From Euryodendron excelsum (Eukaryota > Streptophyta > Magnoliopsida > Ericales > Pentaphylacaceae), in assembly GCA_033060915.1 (NCBI GenBank), contig CM065384.1:13149501-13213500 (forward strand): a DNA stretch of 64,000 nucleotides. The letters run 5' to 3'. Of the stretch, positions 1-12,507 are shown in pieces. A program made the position numbers and the translations under genes. The stretch's first letter is position 1. Each line of letters begins with the position of its first letter. Under the pieces are notes generated by a model, which was given only the letters and a program-made list of their open reading frames with translations, ran no database searches and was not told the origin of the DNA.

Positions 1-772
1 TTGAGCCAGCTCCTATTGGTGTGACAAAATCTAATGCAAAAATTCATCAACCAATGCATAACAATAAGAGAGGAGATAATGTTCAAAATGTAAAGAAAGA
101 GCACATCGTATCACTAGCCCAGGCAGTAGCACGCACTGGGCACGTCATGGAATTTGAATTGAGTAGTGCCTACTTCCCCCACCTCCCCCACCCACAACAG
201 TAAGTTGAATTGAGTAAAGGGAGCCCATCAGCTTGACAAACTCATACACCTCCCAATCATTCACATCCCTTCTAAAGGCTATGTCCCAGAACTCCTTCAG
301 TCCTCCAATATCAAATGTCATGTCTTTCTTATCAAGCTAATAGCTAATAGATAATAAATAAATAAAATATCTGTCCAAGAACTTATATCCCAGTGCTGAA
401 GGCTATCTACGAAGAGTCTTTTTAAAAATAAAAAATAAAACTGTAACTAAATCTGATGACAGAATTGATACAGAAAGCTCAATACTTGTGAACTTGAATG
501 GAAGTTAACAATGGGCCATGAACTCCGTCTGATCAACCATTCAGGCATTCATATATATGATGGAGGTAATGATTTTTTAAGATGTCAGGGAAGTCAGAGT
601 AGGGACAACCCTTGATGTCAAGTTTATTTGGAAACAGGAATTAGGAACTTATGGGGGAATAGACAAACCAAACAGACATCAGACTTGTTTCAACAATTCA
701 TGAGATATTTATGTCTGACTTTTGCATTATTCTTGAAGAAGATAAGCAGGTATACTAGACAAGGAAACTCAC
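1..772. other. Unassigned DNA downstream of the HRD3A remnant
   Basis: No recognisable gene. A 60-codon open frame at 21-203 (+) resembles nothing I know and is probably chance. I looked here on the minus strand for the last HRD3A exon (luminal tail, transmembrane segment and cytosolic tail) and did not find it; it may lie beyond the window edge or be lost. Confidence 0.5.
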
Positions 773-1018
773 CACGAAACTGTTTGCGTAGTTTTTTCGT
801 ATCCACAGACTAGCAAGGGATAGCATTACTGGCAACTTTGCTGCAGCATCAATCTCTAGTGCCTGATCATATAAAAAATGCTTTGCAAGATGAAGATCAA
901 ATGGAAGTCTTTCACCATGTTCATACATGTATCCAAGGTTGAATATGGCTTGTGAATTGGACTGGGATTTAGCATGCATGTAAGCCTCCGCAGCACGGTC
1001 AAAATCTGTCTCTGTTGC
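773..1018 (-). pseudogene. HRD3A-like exon remnant: C-terminal SEL1 repeats
   Basis: Acceptor AG ends at 1019 and donor GTGAGT is at 772-767. The frame is open and reads [12 protein letters not shown], then [10 protein letters not shown], then LPFDLHLAK and [10 protein letters not shown], which are hallmark HRD3A C-terminal SEL1-repeat segments. One residue appears inserted after LAK (HFLYDQ where the family has about RYYDQ). Joining to the upstream exon at 1151 keeps phase 0. Confidence 0.8.
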
Positions 1019-1150
1019 CTGAAAAATAAAGCAGGAAAAAAAAGAGAATTAACTATATAAACCTAGTGATAAAAATCAACTAAATGTCTTAGTAACCATA
1101 AATCCTGGACCTAGAGCGTCCATAGGCCTAATTCCTTCAGAGGCACATAC

Positions 1151-1472
1151 CCAGCCATAGTAATATGCTCTCCAATCAACAAAGCAGCATGTTCATTACC
1201 CTGCTCAGAAGCTTGCCACCACAAAGAATGTGCACGCTGATGTCTTTCTGCATCAGTGCAGAAACCTGATTCTCCCATGCACATACTATGTTCCCCATAT
1301 TTGTCAAGAATCCATGCAGCATTACTTTGTGCCACCTCATAGCCTAACTCAGCCATCCTTGAGTACAAGAAGAACGCCTTGCCAACATGCCTTCCAAATA
1401 TGACTCTAACGCCCATCTACACAAGGAGCTCCAGGGTCCCCCTTCTGCAACTAGCTTGTACAATGCAATTGC
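1151..1472 (-). pseudogene. HRD3A-like exon remnant with two frameshifts
   Basis: Acceptor after ...TTTCAG; donor TGG|GTATGT at 1150. The start reads ALYKLVAE then GPWSSL in one frame. A one-base loss near 1392 (a family GDVGK codon) moves the match to a second frame ([21 protein letters not shown], seen as two adjoining parts). A second one-base loss near 1172 (family GDAYYYG) moves it back. These two indels are strong evidence that the copy is not translated as a full protein. Confidence 0.8.
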
Positions 1473-1977
1473 CTGAAACTAAGCAGGACTCAGCCGTAAA
1501 CAGATGCATGGATGTGTATTCATCTTAATACCATTCATAATCAGTTCAAGACAGACAAGAAAAAATCAAAATCAGAATGAGCAAGCATATTATCCAAAGG
1601 AGAGCCAAAAAGAGCCAAATGGATTTCAACCAACTAAATATTATATTAACAATTAAATTGCTAGAAACATTTTGTAACTTCGTATACATACAAGAAGCAA
1701 AAGACAGTAGCTGACTTCAAGAGTAGATTTGAAATCTTATTTTGTCAACCTATTTATGTATGTACACATGCTACAAAATCAAAATAAAGGACTCCTTGAT
1801 GTTTGTCCATTTCTTGAGATTAGTTGAAAGTAAACATGAGGAAGTTAAGAAAAACAAAAGGCTTACACATAAAGAAACTTTGTCTGCCATCCTATGGAAA
1901 AACTTCAATAGAAGCAATTTCATTTCTTTACTTGACAGGTAACATCAAAGTCTAAGAAGTGGAGGATTTAGCCAAAA

Positions 1978-2206
1978 TCTACTTACCATAAAACAAGTAA
2001 AATTTGTAAAATCAAAAGGAATATAAATTATATGACTATGGTATATTAATTTGATCAACTTGAGCAAATGGCAAATGGTAACACATCAAAAAAAATACTC
2101 ACACATTAATCTACTTACCATAAAACATGTAAAATTTGTAAAATCAAAGACTATGGTATAATAATTTGATCAACTTGAGCAAATTGGCAATGGTAACACA
2201 TAAAAA
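1978..2206. repeat. Tandem duplication, about 120-bp unit, in HRD3A intron
   Basis: The segment running from TCTACTTACCATAAAACA through GATCAACTTGAGCAAAT to an A-rich tail occurs at about 1978-2093 and again at about 2107-2206 with a few substitutions and small indels. Confidence 0.75.
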
Positions 2207-2690
2207 AAAAAAAAAAAATTACTAACACATATTCCCTTCCATATATTGGAATAGCAGGTGGACAGAATTTTTTTATTGCTTTCATTTCTTTGTATTAACT
2301 TCAAAAGTGATTAAAAGTATTTTTTCATAGAGAGAGAAAGAGAGATACAAAACACAAAAGTTTATGGAGATATCAAAGCATAGGAAGGCACTATGCCGAA
2401 GAGTATGTACTCAACTCACTTCATTATTGTTCTTAACAGCCAAAGCATAAGATCAAATGGGTAGTCATTTGATTTCAAACTATGCAATGGGGTTTAATAT
2501 TTGGCTCCAGTCTCCAGAATATTTATATGCTTCCACAATCACAATGCAACAAAAAATTACTTGTCTATAATTGAGCCAATAATTGGAACTTAGCCCAATG
2601 CAATTGTAACGCTTTAGAAGTTAGGTCAATCACTTGAGTGAACCAAAAGCCTAGCAGGTCCAGCCATTATCCAGGGATAATTGGCATTCT

Positions 2691-2691
2691 G

Positions 2692-2726
<35 letters not shown>

Positions 2727-2790
2727 GAGAGACCAAGGGATGATTGGCATTCTGTGTGTGTATGTGTTTGAGAGAGAGAGCGAGAGAGAG
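2691..2790. repeat. (GT)n(GA)n microsatellite, duplicated
   Basis: Two adjacent blocks of GT dinucleotides followed by GA dinucleotides, each preceded by a TTGGCATTCTGTGTGTGT-type sequence. The 2626-3111 minus-strand open frame runs from the HRD3A exon into this repeat and is not a separate gene. Confidence 0.8.
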
Positions 2791-2958
2791 ACCAGAAAAA
2801 CATAGTGTAAGGGAATGCAAGTTAAGATAAACAAGTGGGGGTCTAAGATAAGTAAAGATCAAAACAGATATGAAGTATAACACTAGGTAAAAGCATACCA
2901 AACAAACAGACACCAAAAAAAAGAAAAAAAAAAAAACACATGATCCATAGAGATTTAC

Positions 2959-3174
2959 CATAGGGAGGTTCTTCTTGAGCCCCACGCCAATGTGAAACAT
3001 CTTTGCCAACTGATAAAATGCCTTAGGTTGACCTACATTAGCCACATCCATAAAGTATTTGCATGCTAGCTTCACATCCCTTTTTACCCTGATGCCTTTG
3101 AGATACATCACTCCCAGATTGTAATGCCCACCAGCTTCAGCATTATCAGCAGCTTTCTCAAAGTATTCTTTCGC
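2959..3174 (-). pseudogene. HRD3A-like exon remnant: middle SEL1 repeats
   Basis: A 216-bp exon with acceptor TTACAG|GCGA and donor ATG|GTAAAT. It is open throughout: [11 protein letters not shown], then [39 protein letters not shown] and VGLKKNLPM. Both borders fall where the neighbouring exons continue in phase 0. This is one of the better preserved parts of the copy. Confidence 0.85.
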
Positions 3175-6100
3175 CTGTAATGAAGAACAATCAAGAGGTT
3201 ACATGACCCTGAAATTAGTCTATTAGACAGATTCAGAAGCACCACAAGTGCGCAGGCCACAGAGGCAAGGAGCAATTGGGAAAGTTCACTTACAAATTAA
3301 GTGAAAAGAAAATTGTGAAGTGGTATTTATCCAAACCAATCTCTTCTTATGTCCAAATCAATGCAACTGTGTTCACAAAGAAATACGTTGAAGGCTGGAT
3401 AGGCCAGGCATTAGCTGCTTGATGCATGGTATGGGCCAAGGCATTGCAGGTCATGCAACCATGCCTAGGCCAAGGCACACTTGCATCTGTGGTGGATACA
3501 TGTGTGGGTGGTGAACAACAGTGGGTGGCATGGCTTTGTGCACAGCAGACCCTCGGATGGCTTGGCTTGGCTTGGCTTGGCCTGGCCTTGTTACATGTGT
3601 GCACCATGCGTTGGGGCATTGCAGTAGCAAGCCAAGGCCTTGACGCTTTGGTGTGCATGTTGGCCTTTGGTGTCACGCAACCTGGGGCAAGTGGCCTTAG
3701 CTTACACTTGGCTTGGAGTGCTGAGCAGTGCCGTGGCTTGGGATTAGGGAAAACTTGTGACAGACAAATAATTGTCTGGGGTACTAGTCTGGGCGGAACC
3801 AGGATTTATTTTTGGGGAAGGGGGACCAGAATGCAGGTATGAAAGAATTTAGAGTGGCTTGTGCACAATATATATATATAAAACAAATATATATATATAT
3901 ATATATATATTTTTTCAAAATGATTTTTATTTAATTAAAAACATTGAATTGAAATAATGTGAGAATAGAGTCTACTCAACAACTTAAGTTGTTTAGTGTT
4001 GTAACATATAAAAGCCTTGAGCATGCTTCACAACAAATATGTAATTTATATTGACTTATTTTTCTTTATGCTTGTCTCTTTAAAGTAATAACTATACTCA
4101 CCATGTATTCATACATTAAAACAGTTCCAACCGTACAAAAAATAAATCTATCATCAATAATAATGGCAAGCAACATTATAGAAAAAGTAAAAGGGTGACA
4201 ATTAGGAAGTGTTATAATTGAAGATAAGAGTAATACTTGAAAAGTGAAATTTGTATTGAGCAGACAGTGGACTATTCTGTGTTACCATAGTACGTTAATA
4301 CCTTAGCGATTTATGTTTTTTGAATGGCGTTTCGAAACATGGTACACTTTTGTTTCAAAACGGTGAATTTAGCGATCCAATGTGATCCTAAACTTTTTTT
4401 TTCTATTTATTTCTTTAAAGCTCGCCTAACGAGGAAAAAAATCAAATATAATGAATGAAAATCTATGGAGAATGAAGTTTTGGCATAACAATATGTAAAA
4501 AATGGGACATCATACCCTTAGAAATGTGTTTGTAGATGATTAATTTGAAAAAACATAAACTATATTTTATTAAATATCTAACTGTTAAAGAAAATTCATA
4601 TAGAAATACCTTCATACTAACAGTGTAGTTTATACAAGTCTACCCCGAGCATACCATATTTCAGAACATGTAGAGTACCACCTTTCCGTTCCCGTTCCCA
4701 TTCCCATTCCACGTATCTGAACGATCTGCGTTCCATGTAACATAAGTACTTTTATTATAAAAATTTGGACTGTTTATCTTTTTAAATGAAGAAGAAAGCA
4801 AAAGATAATCTAAATAGCTCACTGATGGTGACAAAGGTTTATCTACTAAGAAAGAAATTTTTAAAAGCATAATAGTGCCAGAGTAACGGGGACATTTTAG
4901 GCACAACCCATGGACTTTCTAGACTAGACTAACGGAACCCATGGGGCTGCCAAGAGCACAAGGATGCAGCAAGCTCTGTGGCTGAGCACTGGGCCTTGGT
5001 GGCACAGTGCATGGGCAGACATCAAGCCAAGGTAGTTATGAGCGGTTATCATGGTCTTAGCATATGTGTCATAGCTGAGACAAGCATGACCATTCCTCCT
5101 ATGTGCGCGGGGCCGTGGTCTCTGCTTCAGAGAACAAGGCACCACTTATGAGCAGTTGTGTAAGAGGCCTTGTTGGTCAATGCTTGCCAGCACACCTTAC
5201 GCGATTAGGGGTGTTAACTGCTAGTAACAACTATGGTTCTTTATATTGTAGCCTTATAAGGAATTGCAGGCCATGAGAGGTGTCTCTAGCATTTTGTAAG
5301 CAGAACTTGGTATGATCCTTTTTGTATTTGTTGATAAGTAATTGGGGTGCTTTTCCCGTAAATCGTGTGCGCCTTAGATTGCTTACTGTGTTTGGTTTGG
5401 ATTTAACAGAGCACATTTTTGTGTGTGTTTGGATTGGCTGAGAACAAGTGTGATTTGATGCCATCACAAGGAAAATGTTTGTGGGAAAATTTGGCATTGT
5501 GACACTAGGCATATTGATTCAACAAATCCCACACAGAAATATCAATAAGCTCTAGACAAGCTAGTATGCGATAACCTCAAAAACCTTTTCCCAAAACTTT
5601 TTGGAATCCACTTGTGAAATGCGAGACACACATGATCTGAGGTTAAAAGTGGAACTTATGGAACATCACTGTTGAAGGAGACCACACAACCACAATGCCT
5701 ATTTCTTTTTGTTTCTTTTAGGTGTGCTTACTAATCAAAACTTAACTACCCTTTTTCTTCACAACATTCTTCAGATAATAATCAGAGGAATGCCAGCAAC
5801 CTCCATGTATCCAAGTACTTCGATATGACTCAAAATAACCAGTAACACCAAATTTTGCACATAGCGATGAAAGTTCTGGCTAGACAAGAGTATCTAATTA
5901 TTTGACGCTACCAAGGTTATGTACTAAGGAACACTAGGTAAGATTTCCTGGATGATTCTTCTTTCTACTGATGATGAAGCAAGTACAATAAACCTAAAAA
6001 AAGCTGCAAAAGGAAAAGACTCAGAGGCAAGAGTCTATTTATTTACTTATTTATCTTGGGAGGGGGTCGCGTCCTTAATCTCCAACAAGATAGAAAATAG

Positions 6101-6556
6101 AACACAGAAATAAATAATATTGATGTTGATGTTGATGATTAAAATATTGAACAAAAGACCAAATGTCTCAAAAGTTAAACGTAATATAAAAAACAAACCC
6201 ACTCAGACAACTACATCATCAACAACTAATCTAACATCATAACCCACTCCTTCAATGATTCGAGAATCAAGATGCTCCCATATCACAGTGAAAGAACTCA
6301 TTTCCATCCTCATCTTACCTCAAGGCTCAAGCACATAAGCTTCCATATGCCAGCTCAAAAGGACATGTCTAAAGGACACAGAAAGCACCCAACTAACCCC
6401 AAAACATGGACAACCAAAAGCCAAATGCAGACTATAGACAACAACAAATAAAAGCATGACCCACTGCATCCTCAAAGCAAATAAACAACAAATACTACAC
6501 CAGTTACGGAATACCACTCCTCTCTCAGGTACCACACCAAAACAGTAAGATCCTTA
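3175..6556. other. HRD3A intron, low-complexity and unassigned
   Basis: Intron sequence without a recognisable gene. It holds a GC-rich stretch at about 3390-3760 rich in GGCTTGGCTT and CCAAGGC words with long spurious open frames on both strands, an AT dinucleotide tract at about 3868-3912, and AT-rich DNA after that. Otherwise I see nothing. Confidence 0.5.
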
Positions 6557-6561
6557 CCTAG
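6557..6561. other. Target-site duplication CCTAG, left
   Basis: CCTAG directly precedes the TGTCAC start of the left LTR and is repeated exactly at 12503-12507 after the right LTR's GTGACA end. Confidence 0.9.
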
Positions 6562-7231
6562 TGTCACGATCCAACACTTTCAAGTAGATTAGGCCGTGTG
6601 GCACTTGTCGTGGGCGGCACCAGACAAGTCAGCCAAAGGGGCACCTCGCAAATGAAAGTCAACACACACACTCGAAGGTGCACAAGTAGGCAATTTGGAA
6701 GCAACAAGCTAAGAATGTTTAAAGCAACAACGAAGGCAATGGACACACAATTTGCAAGCAATAAGATCACTTTTATTGCATATACAAAGCAATTCCAAAC
6801 TACAATCAGGTGAAGAGTTTAGTTTGCCAACAACCAACAACTAGAGACTTGGACTCACCTTACTATCCTCTCCTATATATGTTTTTTAAGCCATTTCTAA
6901 ACTGATACAAGCAAACATTACACCCCCTTGAGAAGTCATAATGGGTCTACAAAAATATTTACAAGAAATTTGACAAAACCCTTTTATATACATCTATATA
7001 TGACCCTAAACTAATTTTTTAGCCCTTCGGAAAAATTACAACACCTCTCCTGGATAGGGCTAGGACACGACTAACTTGGATGCCGCACACCTTGACATGG
7101 GAAAATCTACTCGTGCATCCAACTCCAAACCTACATTTCTACACTCTATACAATATGTACAGATATGACAGAGTTGACACGAGGCTGGAAAATGAGGGCA
7201 TGGGCCCGGCCTTGAAGGGCAGCTCGTGACA
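6562..7231 (-). repeat. Chromovirus 3' LTR
   Basis: A 670-bp LTR running from TGTCAC to GTGACA in plus-strand reading. It pairs with 11833-12502; by eye about 31 substitutions separate them (4.6%), most of them transitions. The length is identical in both copies. Confidence 0.92.
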
Positions 7232-7244
7232 CTCTCTCCCACTT
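7232..7244 (-). other. Polypurine tract
   Basis: On the minus strand AAGTGGGAGAGAG directly abuts the 3' LTR, the expected plus-strand primer for second-strand synthesis. Confidence 0.8.
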
Positions 7245-10200
7245 ATGCGGTAGACGTCCTCATAGACTTTGAAGCAAGGTACTCCTCGAGCTTGTCCATG
7301 AACGGTTGCAAGTCTTCCGCCTTCTCCCAGCTGATCTCTTCGTCTCCAAGATCCTTCCACTTCACTAAGTACTCCAAGCGTGGGCGTCTTCCCTTGACCA
7401 CTCTGTCGGCGAGAATGTCTTCAACTTGCTTCGGCGCTGGTGGCTTGGCATTGATGGCTGCTCTTGTGAAAATGTTACGAGTTGAATCTTCCTGATCGGC
7501 ATGGTAGGGCTTGAGACAACTCACATGGAACACTGGGTGTACTTTCATCCAGGCTAGAGGCTCGACCCTGTAAGATGCCTTCCTAATCTTGGCGACAACC
7601 GGAACAGGTCCCTCGTACTTTCGCACTAGGCGCCGGTCACGGTTGCGAAGAAATCTGAGTTGTTCTGGCGTCAACTTTACTAGCACCAGGTCTCCAACTT
7701 GGAATCCGAGCGGCCTTCTTCCTTGATTTGCCCACTTCTTCATTCTCTTGGAAGCTTTCTCTAAGTAAGCTCTTGCTACTTCATTCCCCCGCTTCCATTC
7801 TTTGGTGAAGTTGTAGGCTCTCGGAGACTTCCCAGTATAAGGCTCATCCACTGTGTGAGGTATCAGTGGCTGCTGACCTGTGACAATCTCAAAAGGACTC
7901 CTGTTAGTCGAAGAACTCTTCTGAGAATTGAAACAAAATTAAGCAACATCAAGTAATTGCACCCAATTTCTCTGGTTGACATTGACAAAATGGCGCAAAT
8001 ACTCTTCAAGTAGCCCGTTGAAATGTTCCGTCTGGCCATCAGTTTGTGGATGATAGCTAGACGACACGGCAAGCTGTGAATCGAGAAGCTTAAAGAGTTC
8101 TGACCAGAAGATCCCTGTGAATCTGGAATCACGGTCACTGACAATGCTTTGGGGCACGCCCCAATACTTGACAATGTGTTTGAAAAATAGACGAACTGTC
8201 TCCTCTGCTGAGCAATACTTTGGTGCTGGGATGAATGTGGCATATTTGGAAAACCGGTCTACTATTACCAGAATAGAGCTAAGATCTCCAACCTTCGGCA
8301 AATTGCTGATGAAATCAAGTGAGACACTTTTCCAAGGCCTCCTTGGAGTGGGAAGTGGCTCTAACAACCCAGTTGTCTTGGCTTGCTCTGTCTTGTCTTG
8401 CTGGCAGGTGAGACAAGTCTTCGTATAATCCATCACATCATCTTTCATATGGGCCAATAGTAGCCCTATTTTAATAATGCCAAAGTTCGCTGCCACCCTG
8501 GGTGGCCAGCCCACAAGGTGTCATGACACTCCTGCAGGAGCGCTCTTCGTAGGTCACCAGCTTTGGGTATATAAACCCGATTTCCTTTGGCCATAAGCAA
8601 GTCATCCTCAACCAAAAACTGGCGTGTCTTCCCTTCTTTGGCTAGCTGCACAATGGTTTGGGCCATAGGATCATTCAACAAGTTATCCTTGATCCGTTCC
8701 CGCATGCTTGTAGCAACCTTGCTAGCCGTGAGGTTCGCCACCAACTTGATAGCAGCAAGCTCAGCCCTGCGACTTAGTGCGTCTGCCACCTGATTGGTGC
8801 AGCCCGCCTTGTACTCTAGATTGAAGTCAAACTCAGCAAGATGCTCCTGCCAACGAGCCTGTTTTGGGGTCAATTTGGGCTGAGTTAAGAAGTGGCTAAC
8901 GACCACGTTGTCAGTCTTCACTTTAAACTTGGACCCCAGCAAGTAGTGCCTCCACACCCGAAGGCAATGTACTACCGCAAGCAGCTCCTTCTCTTGGGCA
9001 GTGTATCTTTTCTCGGCGTTGCTCAGCTTGCGACTTTCATAAGCAACTATATGGCCCTCTTAAAGTAGCACTCCACCAAGAGCGAAATCTGAAACATCGG
9101 TTTACACTTCAAAGGGCTTCGAGACATCCGGTAAGGCCAGAACTGGATCACTCATCACGGCCGTTTTCAGGTCAGTAAAGGCTCATTGGCATTCCCTTGA
9201 CCAATCCCAGACTTTATCTTTCTTCAGCAAGTCTGTCAAGGGAGCGGCCCTTCTTGAATACCCTTCAACGAACCGCCGATAATAATTGGCTAGCCCTAAG
9301 AAAGAGCGTAGCTCCGACACATTAGTTGGAGCTTTCCATTCCTGAATTGCCTTCACTTTGTCCATATCCATCCGAATATGTCCCTGCTCGATGATGTGCC
9401 CAAGAAACTTTATGCGCTCCTGTGCAAAGGAGCACTTCTCTTTCTTGACATAGAGGTGATTCTCCCGTAACTTTCTGAACACCATCCTCAAGTGCTCCAT
9501 ATACTTCTCGAGGCTAGAGCTGTACACCACTATGTCATCTAGATAGACCACCACAAACTTGTCCAAATAGTCATGAAACACCTGGTTCATCAACATGCAA
9601 AAAGTGACTGGGGCGTTAGTTAAGCCAAAAGGCATCACCAACAACTCAAATGCTCCGTACCGTGTCACACAAGTGGTCTTCGGTTCATCCCCATCCACTA
9701 TGCGCACCTGACAATAGCCCGACCGCAAATCGAGCTTGGTGAAGAACTTGACATTGCACAATTGATCAAAGAGATCTGCGATCAGTGGGATGGGATACTT
9801 ATTCTTCACCGTCACCTTATTGAGAGCCCGATAGCCTACACACAGCCACAGACTCCCATCGTGCTTCTTTTGGAACAGGACAGAGGCTCCAAATGGTGCT
9901 TTAGAAGGACGAATGAAGCCCGCCTCAATTAACTCGTTCAATTGTTTCCTTAGCTCTGTGAGCTCAGGAGGGGCCATTCTATACGGCCCACGAGCAGGAG
10001 GCTTTACCCCTGGCAACAACTCAATCTCATGATCCACCGGGCGCCGTGGAGGTAGAGTTTTGGACAATTCTTTGGGCATCACATTCAAAAATTCACGTAG
10101 AACCTTTTTGATAGCTGCTAGCACGGGTCCTTCCATTTCCTCATTCACGGACAAAGCTGCCATAAATGTTAGTTCACCGTGCTTCACCCCCTTCTTAAGT

Positions 10201-11793
10201 TGCATTGCCAAGAGGAATTTGTCTTTGGAGTATTGAGCCATGGTGGGAACAAGGCAGGGGTCCTCCCCCATTAAGCACAACAAGCTAGTAAAGGGCATTG
10301 TAATGGTCTTGGTGTCCCGCAGAAACTTCATGCCCAAAATCACTTGAAAATCATCCATAGAAATAGCGGTGAAGTTGGCATGCCCTTCCCAATTCTGTAA
10401 CTTTACTGGCACCGATTTAGCTACTCCCTGGATGGGCCGAGCTACCGAGTTCACAGCTTTCCTCTTGCTTGAGTCCTTGTCTAGCTTTAGGCCCAAGCGT
10501 GCTGCCTCTGTGTCTGACATGAAGTTGTGAGTGACACCGGTGTCAATCATGGCCCGGGTCAACTTGCCATTGATGCGCACATCCACGAACATTAGGCCTT
10601 TGGGCGAGGCCTTCTTTGTTTCAGCTCGCTTCTTCAAAGCATTGAGCAAGCACATGGCACCCATCCGTGGGGCTCCTTCAACTTCCTCTTCTTCGTCTGG
10701 TTCCTGCGTATCACTAGACAAAGAAGCTTGTAAAGCATTTAAAACTTGTCTATGGGGGCATTCCAACACCCTATGGGGACCGCTACATAAGAAGCATTTA
10801 ATAAACTTGGACTTATCTCCTGCCGTGTTGGGCGACCGGGACTTTGGCTGGAACTTGGAGGAAGAAGATCCCTTGTCGCCTCCCCCACTTTGTCCCTTGT
10901 TTGCCTTGACAAACTTTTCACCGCCTCCACCTGACCCACTCGATGAATCCTTCTTCTTGTTCGAGGAGGAGGATGAAGCTTTGGAGGTGTAGTCAGTCAG
11001 GCGCTCAGCCGCGGCCTGGGCGGATGCCAAGTCCTGCACTCGTTGCCTTTGGAGCTCGGCACGCGCCCAAGGCTTTAGCCCTTCCAAGAAATAGAACATT
11101 TTATCCTTCTCTTACATGTCTCGAATGTCCAATATTAGCCCGGAGAATTGTTTAACATATTCCCTCACAGTGCCTGTGTGTTTCAAATCTCTAAGCTTGC
11201 GCCGAGCTATGTACTCGACGTTCTCGGGAAAGAATTGGGCCTTCAATTCCTTTTTTAAGTCTTCCCATGTGTTAATGGTGCAGCGGCCTTGTAGGATTTC
11301 TTCATGCTTTGTGCACCACCATAATTTAGCATCACCTCTCAAATACATGGTAGCCATGGTGACCTTGATCTCTTCCGAGTCGGCCTTGACGACCCTGAAA
11401 TATTGATCCATGTCAAAGAGATAGCTCTCCAACTCTTTGGCATCCCGTGCTCCACCGTAGGCGCGGGGTTCTGGAATGCGTACCTTTGCCATGTCAATGA
11501 TTGAGGTGTGAAGGTCGAGTTACCGACTGCCCGCATTAGCAAGTTTAGCTTGGTGTTGATTTCATCCAACTCGCCTCTCAACTCTTTCACCTTATCCCGA
11601 AACTCTTCCGTGTCAGCAAGCCCGCCAATGGTGGCACTAGCCCGTGGCGTATCAGCTGCCGTGCTTACTTCCACTAGGTCTAGGCGATCACCGAACCGGG
11701 CCAAGCTTTCCAGCGTCTCACGTCTTAGCCTTTCTATTTCCACCTCTATCTCGTCGAGGCGGTCTTGTGCTGACTTCTTTGGAGGCATAGTTC
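7243..11793 (-). pseudogene. Chromovirus gag-pol polyprotein gene, broken
   Basis: In minus-strand order: gag N-terminus starting MPPKKSAQDRL (about 11789); a frameshift near 11500; gag core from MAKVRIPEPRAYGG; an in-frame TAA at 11112-11114; zinc knuckle CX2CX3HX4C ([13 protein letters not shown]); protease with DTG ([11 protein letters not shown]); reverse transcriptase with catalytic YLDD (near 9540); a stop at 9183-9185; RNase H, ending in the LSR of VADALSRR; integrase with D (SLDFIS), D (SDRDSRF) and E (QTDGQTE); a stop near 7937; and a C-terminal chromodomain (ILADRVVKGRRP then EYLVKWKDL and ISWEKAEDL). The integrase HHCC finger is also partly lost. The gene would encode one polyprotein if intact; it shares no relation with the HRD3A exons around it except position. 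Confidence 0.9.
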
Positions 11794-11818
11794 CCGGATC
11801 CTTCAAGCAACCACTGTA

Positions 11819-11830
11819 GCTCTGATACCA
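11819..11830 (-). other. Primer-binding site, initiator tRNA-Met
   Basis: Minus-strand TGGTATCAGAGC, two bases inside the 5' LTR end, is the exact complement of the 3' end of plant initiator tRNA-Met. Confidence 0.9.
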
Positions 11831-11832
11831 AA

Positions 11833-12502
11833 TATCACAGTCCGACACTTTCAAGTGGATTAGGCCGTGTGGCACTTGTCGTGGGCGGCACCAGACAAGT
11901 CAGTCAAAGGGGCACCTCGCAAATGAAAGTCAACACATACACTCGAAGGTGCACAAGTAAGCAATTTGGAAGCAACAAGCTAAGAACGTTTAAAGCAACA
12001 ACGAAGGCAATGGACACACAATTTGCAAGCAATAAGATCACTTTTATTGCATATACAAAGCAATTCCGGACTAAAATTAGGTGAGGAGTTTAGTTTGCCA
12101 ACAACCAACAACTAGGGACTTGGACTCACCTTACTATCCTCCCCTATATATGCTTTTTAAGCCATTTCTAAACTGATACAAGCAAACATTACATCCTCTT
12201 AAGGAGTCATAATGGGTCTACAAAAATATTTACAAGAAATTTGACAAAACCCTTTTACATACATCTATATATGACCCTAAACTAATTTTTTAGCCCTTCG
12301 AAAAAATTACAACACCTCTCCTGGATAAGGCTATGACACGACTAAGTTGGATGCCGCACACCTTGACATGGGGAAATCTACGCGTGCATTCAACTCCAAA
12401 CCTACATTTCTACACTCTATACAATATGTACAGACATGGCAGAGTTGACACGAGGCTGGAAAATGAGGGCATGGGCCCGGCCTTGAAGGGCAGCTCGTGA
12501 CA
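11833..12502 (-). repeat. Chromovirus 5' LTR
   Basis: The 670-bp partner of 6562-7231. Its plus-strand left end reads TATCAC where the other copy has TGTCAC. The 5' LTR status follows from the adjacent primer-binding site. Confidence 0.92.
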
Positions 12503-12507
12503 CCTAG
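12503..12507. other. Target-site duplication CCTAG, right
   Basis: Exact copy of 6557-6561, directly after the LTR end. Confidence 0.9.

Larger units (their letters stand above)
6562..12502 (-). mobile_element. Complete-length Ty3/gypsy chromovirus, defective
   Basis: A 5941-bp LTR retrotransposon on the minus strand inside an intron of the HRD3A copy. It has two 670-bp LTRs, a CCTAG duplication on both sides, a primer-binding site matching initiator tRNA-Met, a purine tract before the 3' LTR, and one gag-pol reading direction ending in a chromodomain. The coding region carries a frameshift and several in-frame stops, so it cannot supply its own proteins. The chromodomain after the integrase marks it as a chromovirus; I cannot place the clade with certainty (Galadriel/Tcn1-like or Reina-like are possible). 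Confidence 0.92.

Noticed and set aside
21..203. Possible partial protein at the left edge
   Set aside because: Sixty codons with no motif and no supporting neighbour; left unassigned.
3347..3842. Long overlapping open frames on both strands (109 and 138 codons)
   Set aside because: They lie in a GC-rich, repetitive intron stretch (GGCTTGGCTT words), overlap each other antisense, and have no known motif; they are composition artefacts.
10531..10992. 153-codon plus-strand frame
   Set aside because: It is antisense to the chromovirus gag-protease region.
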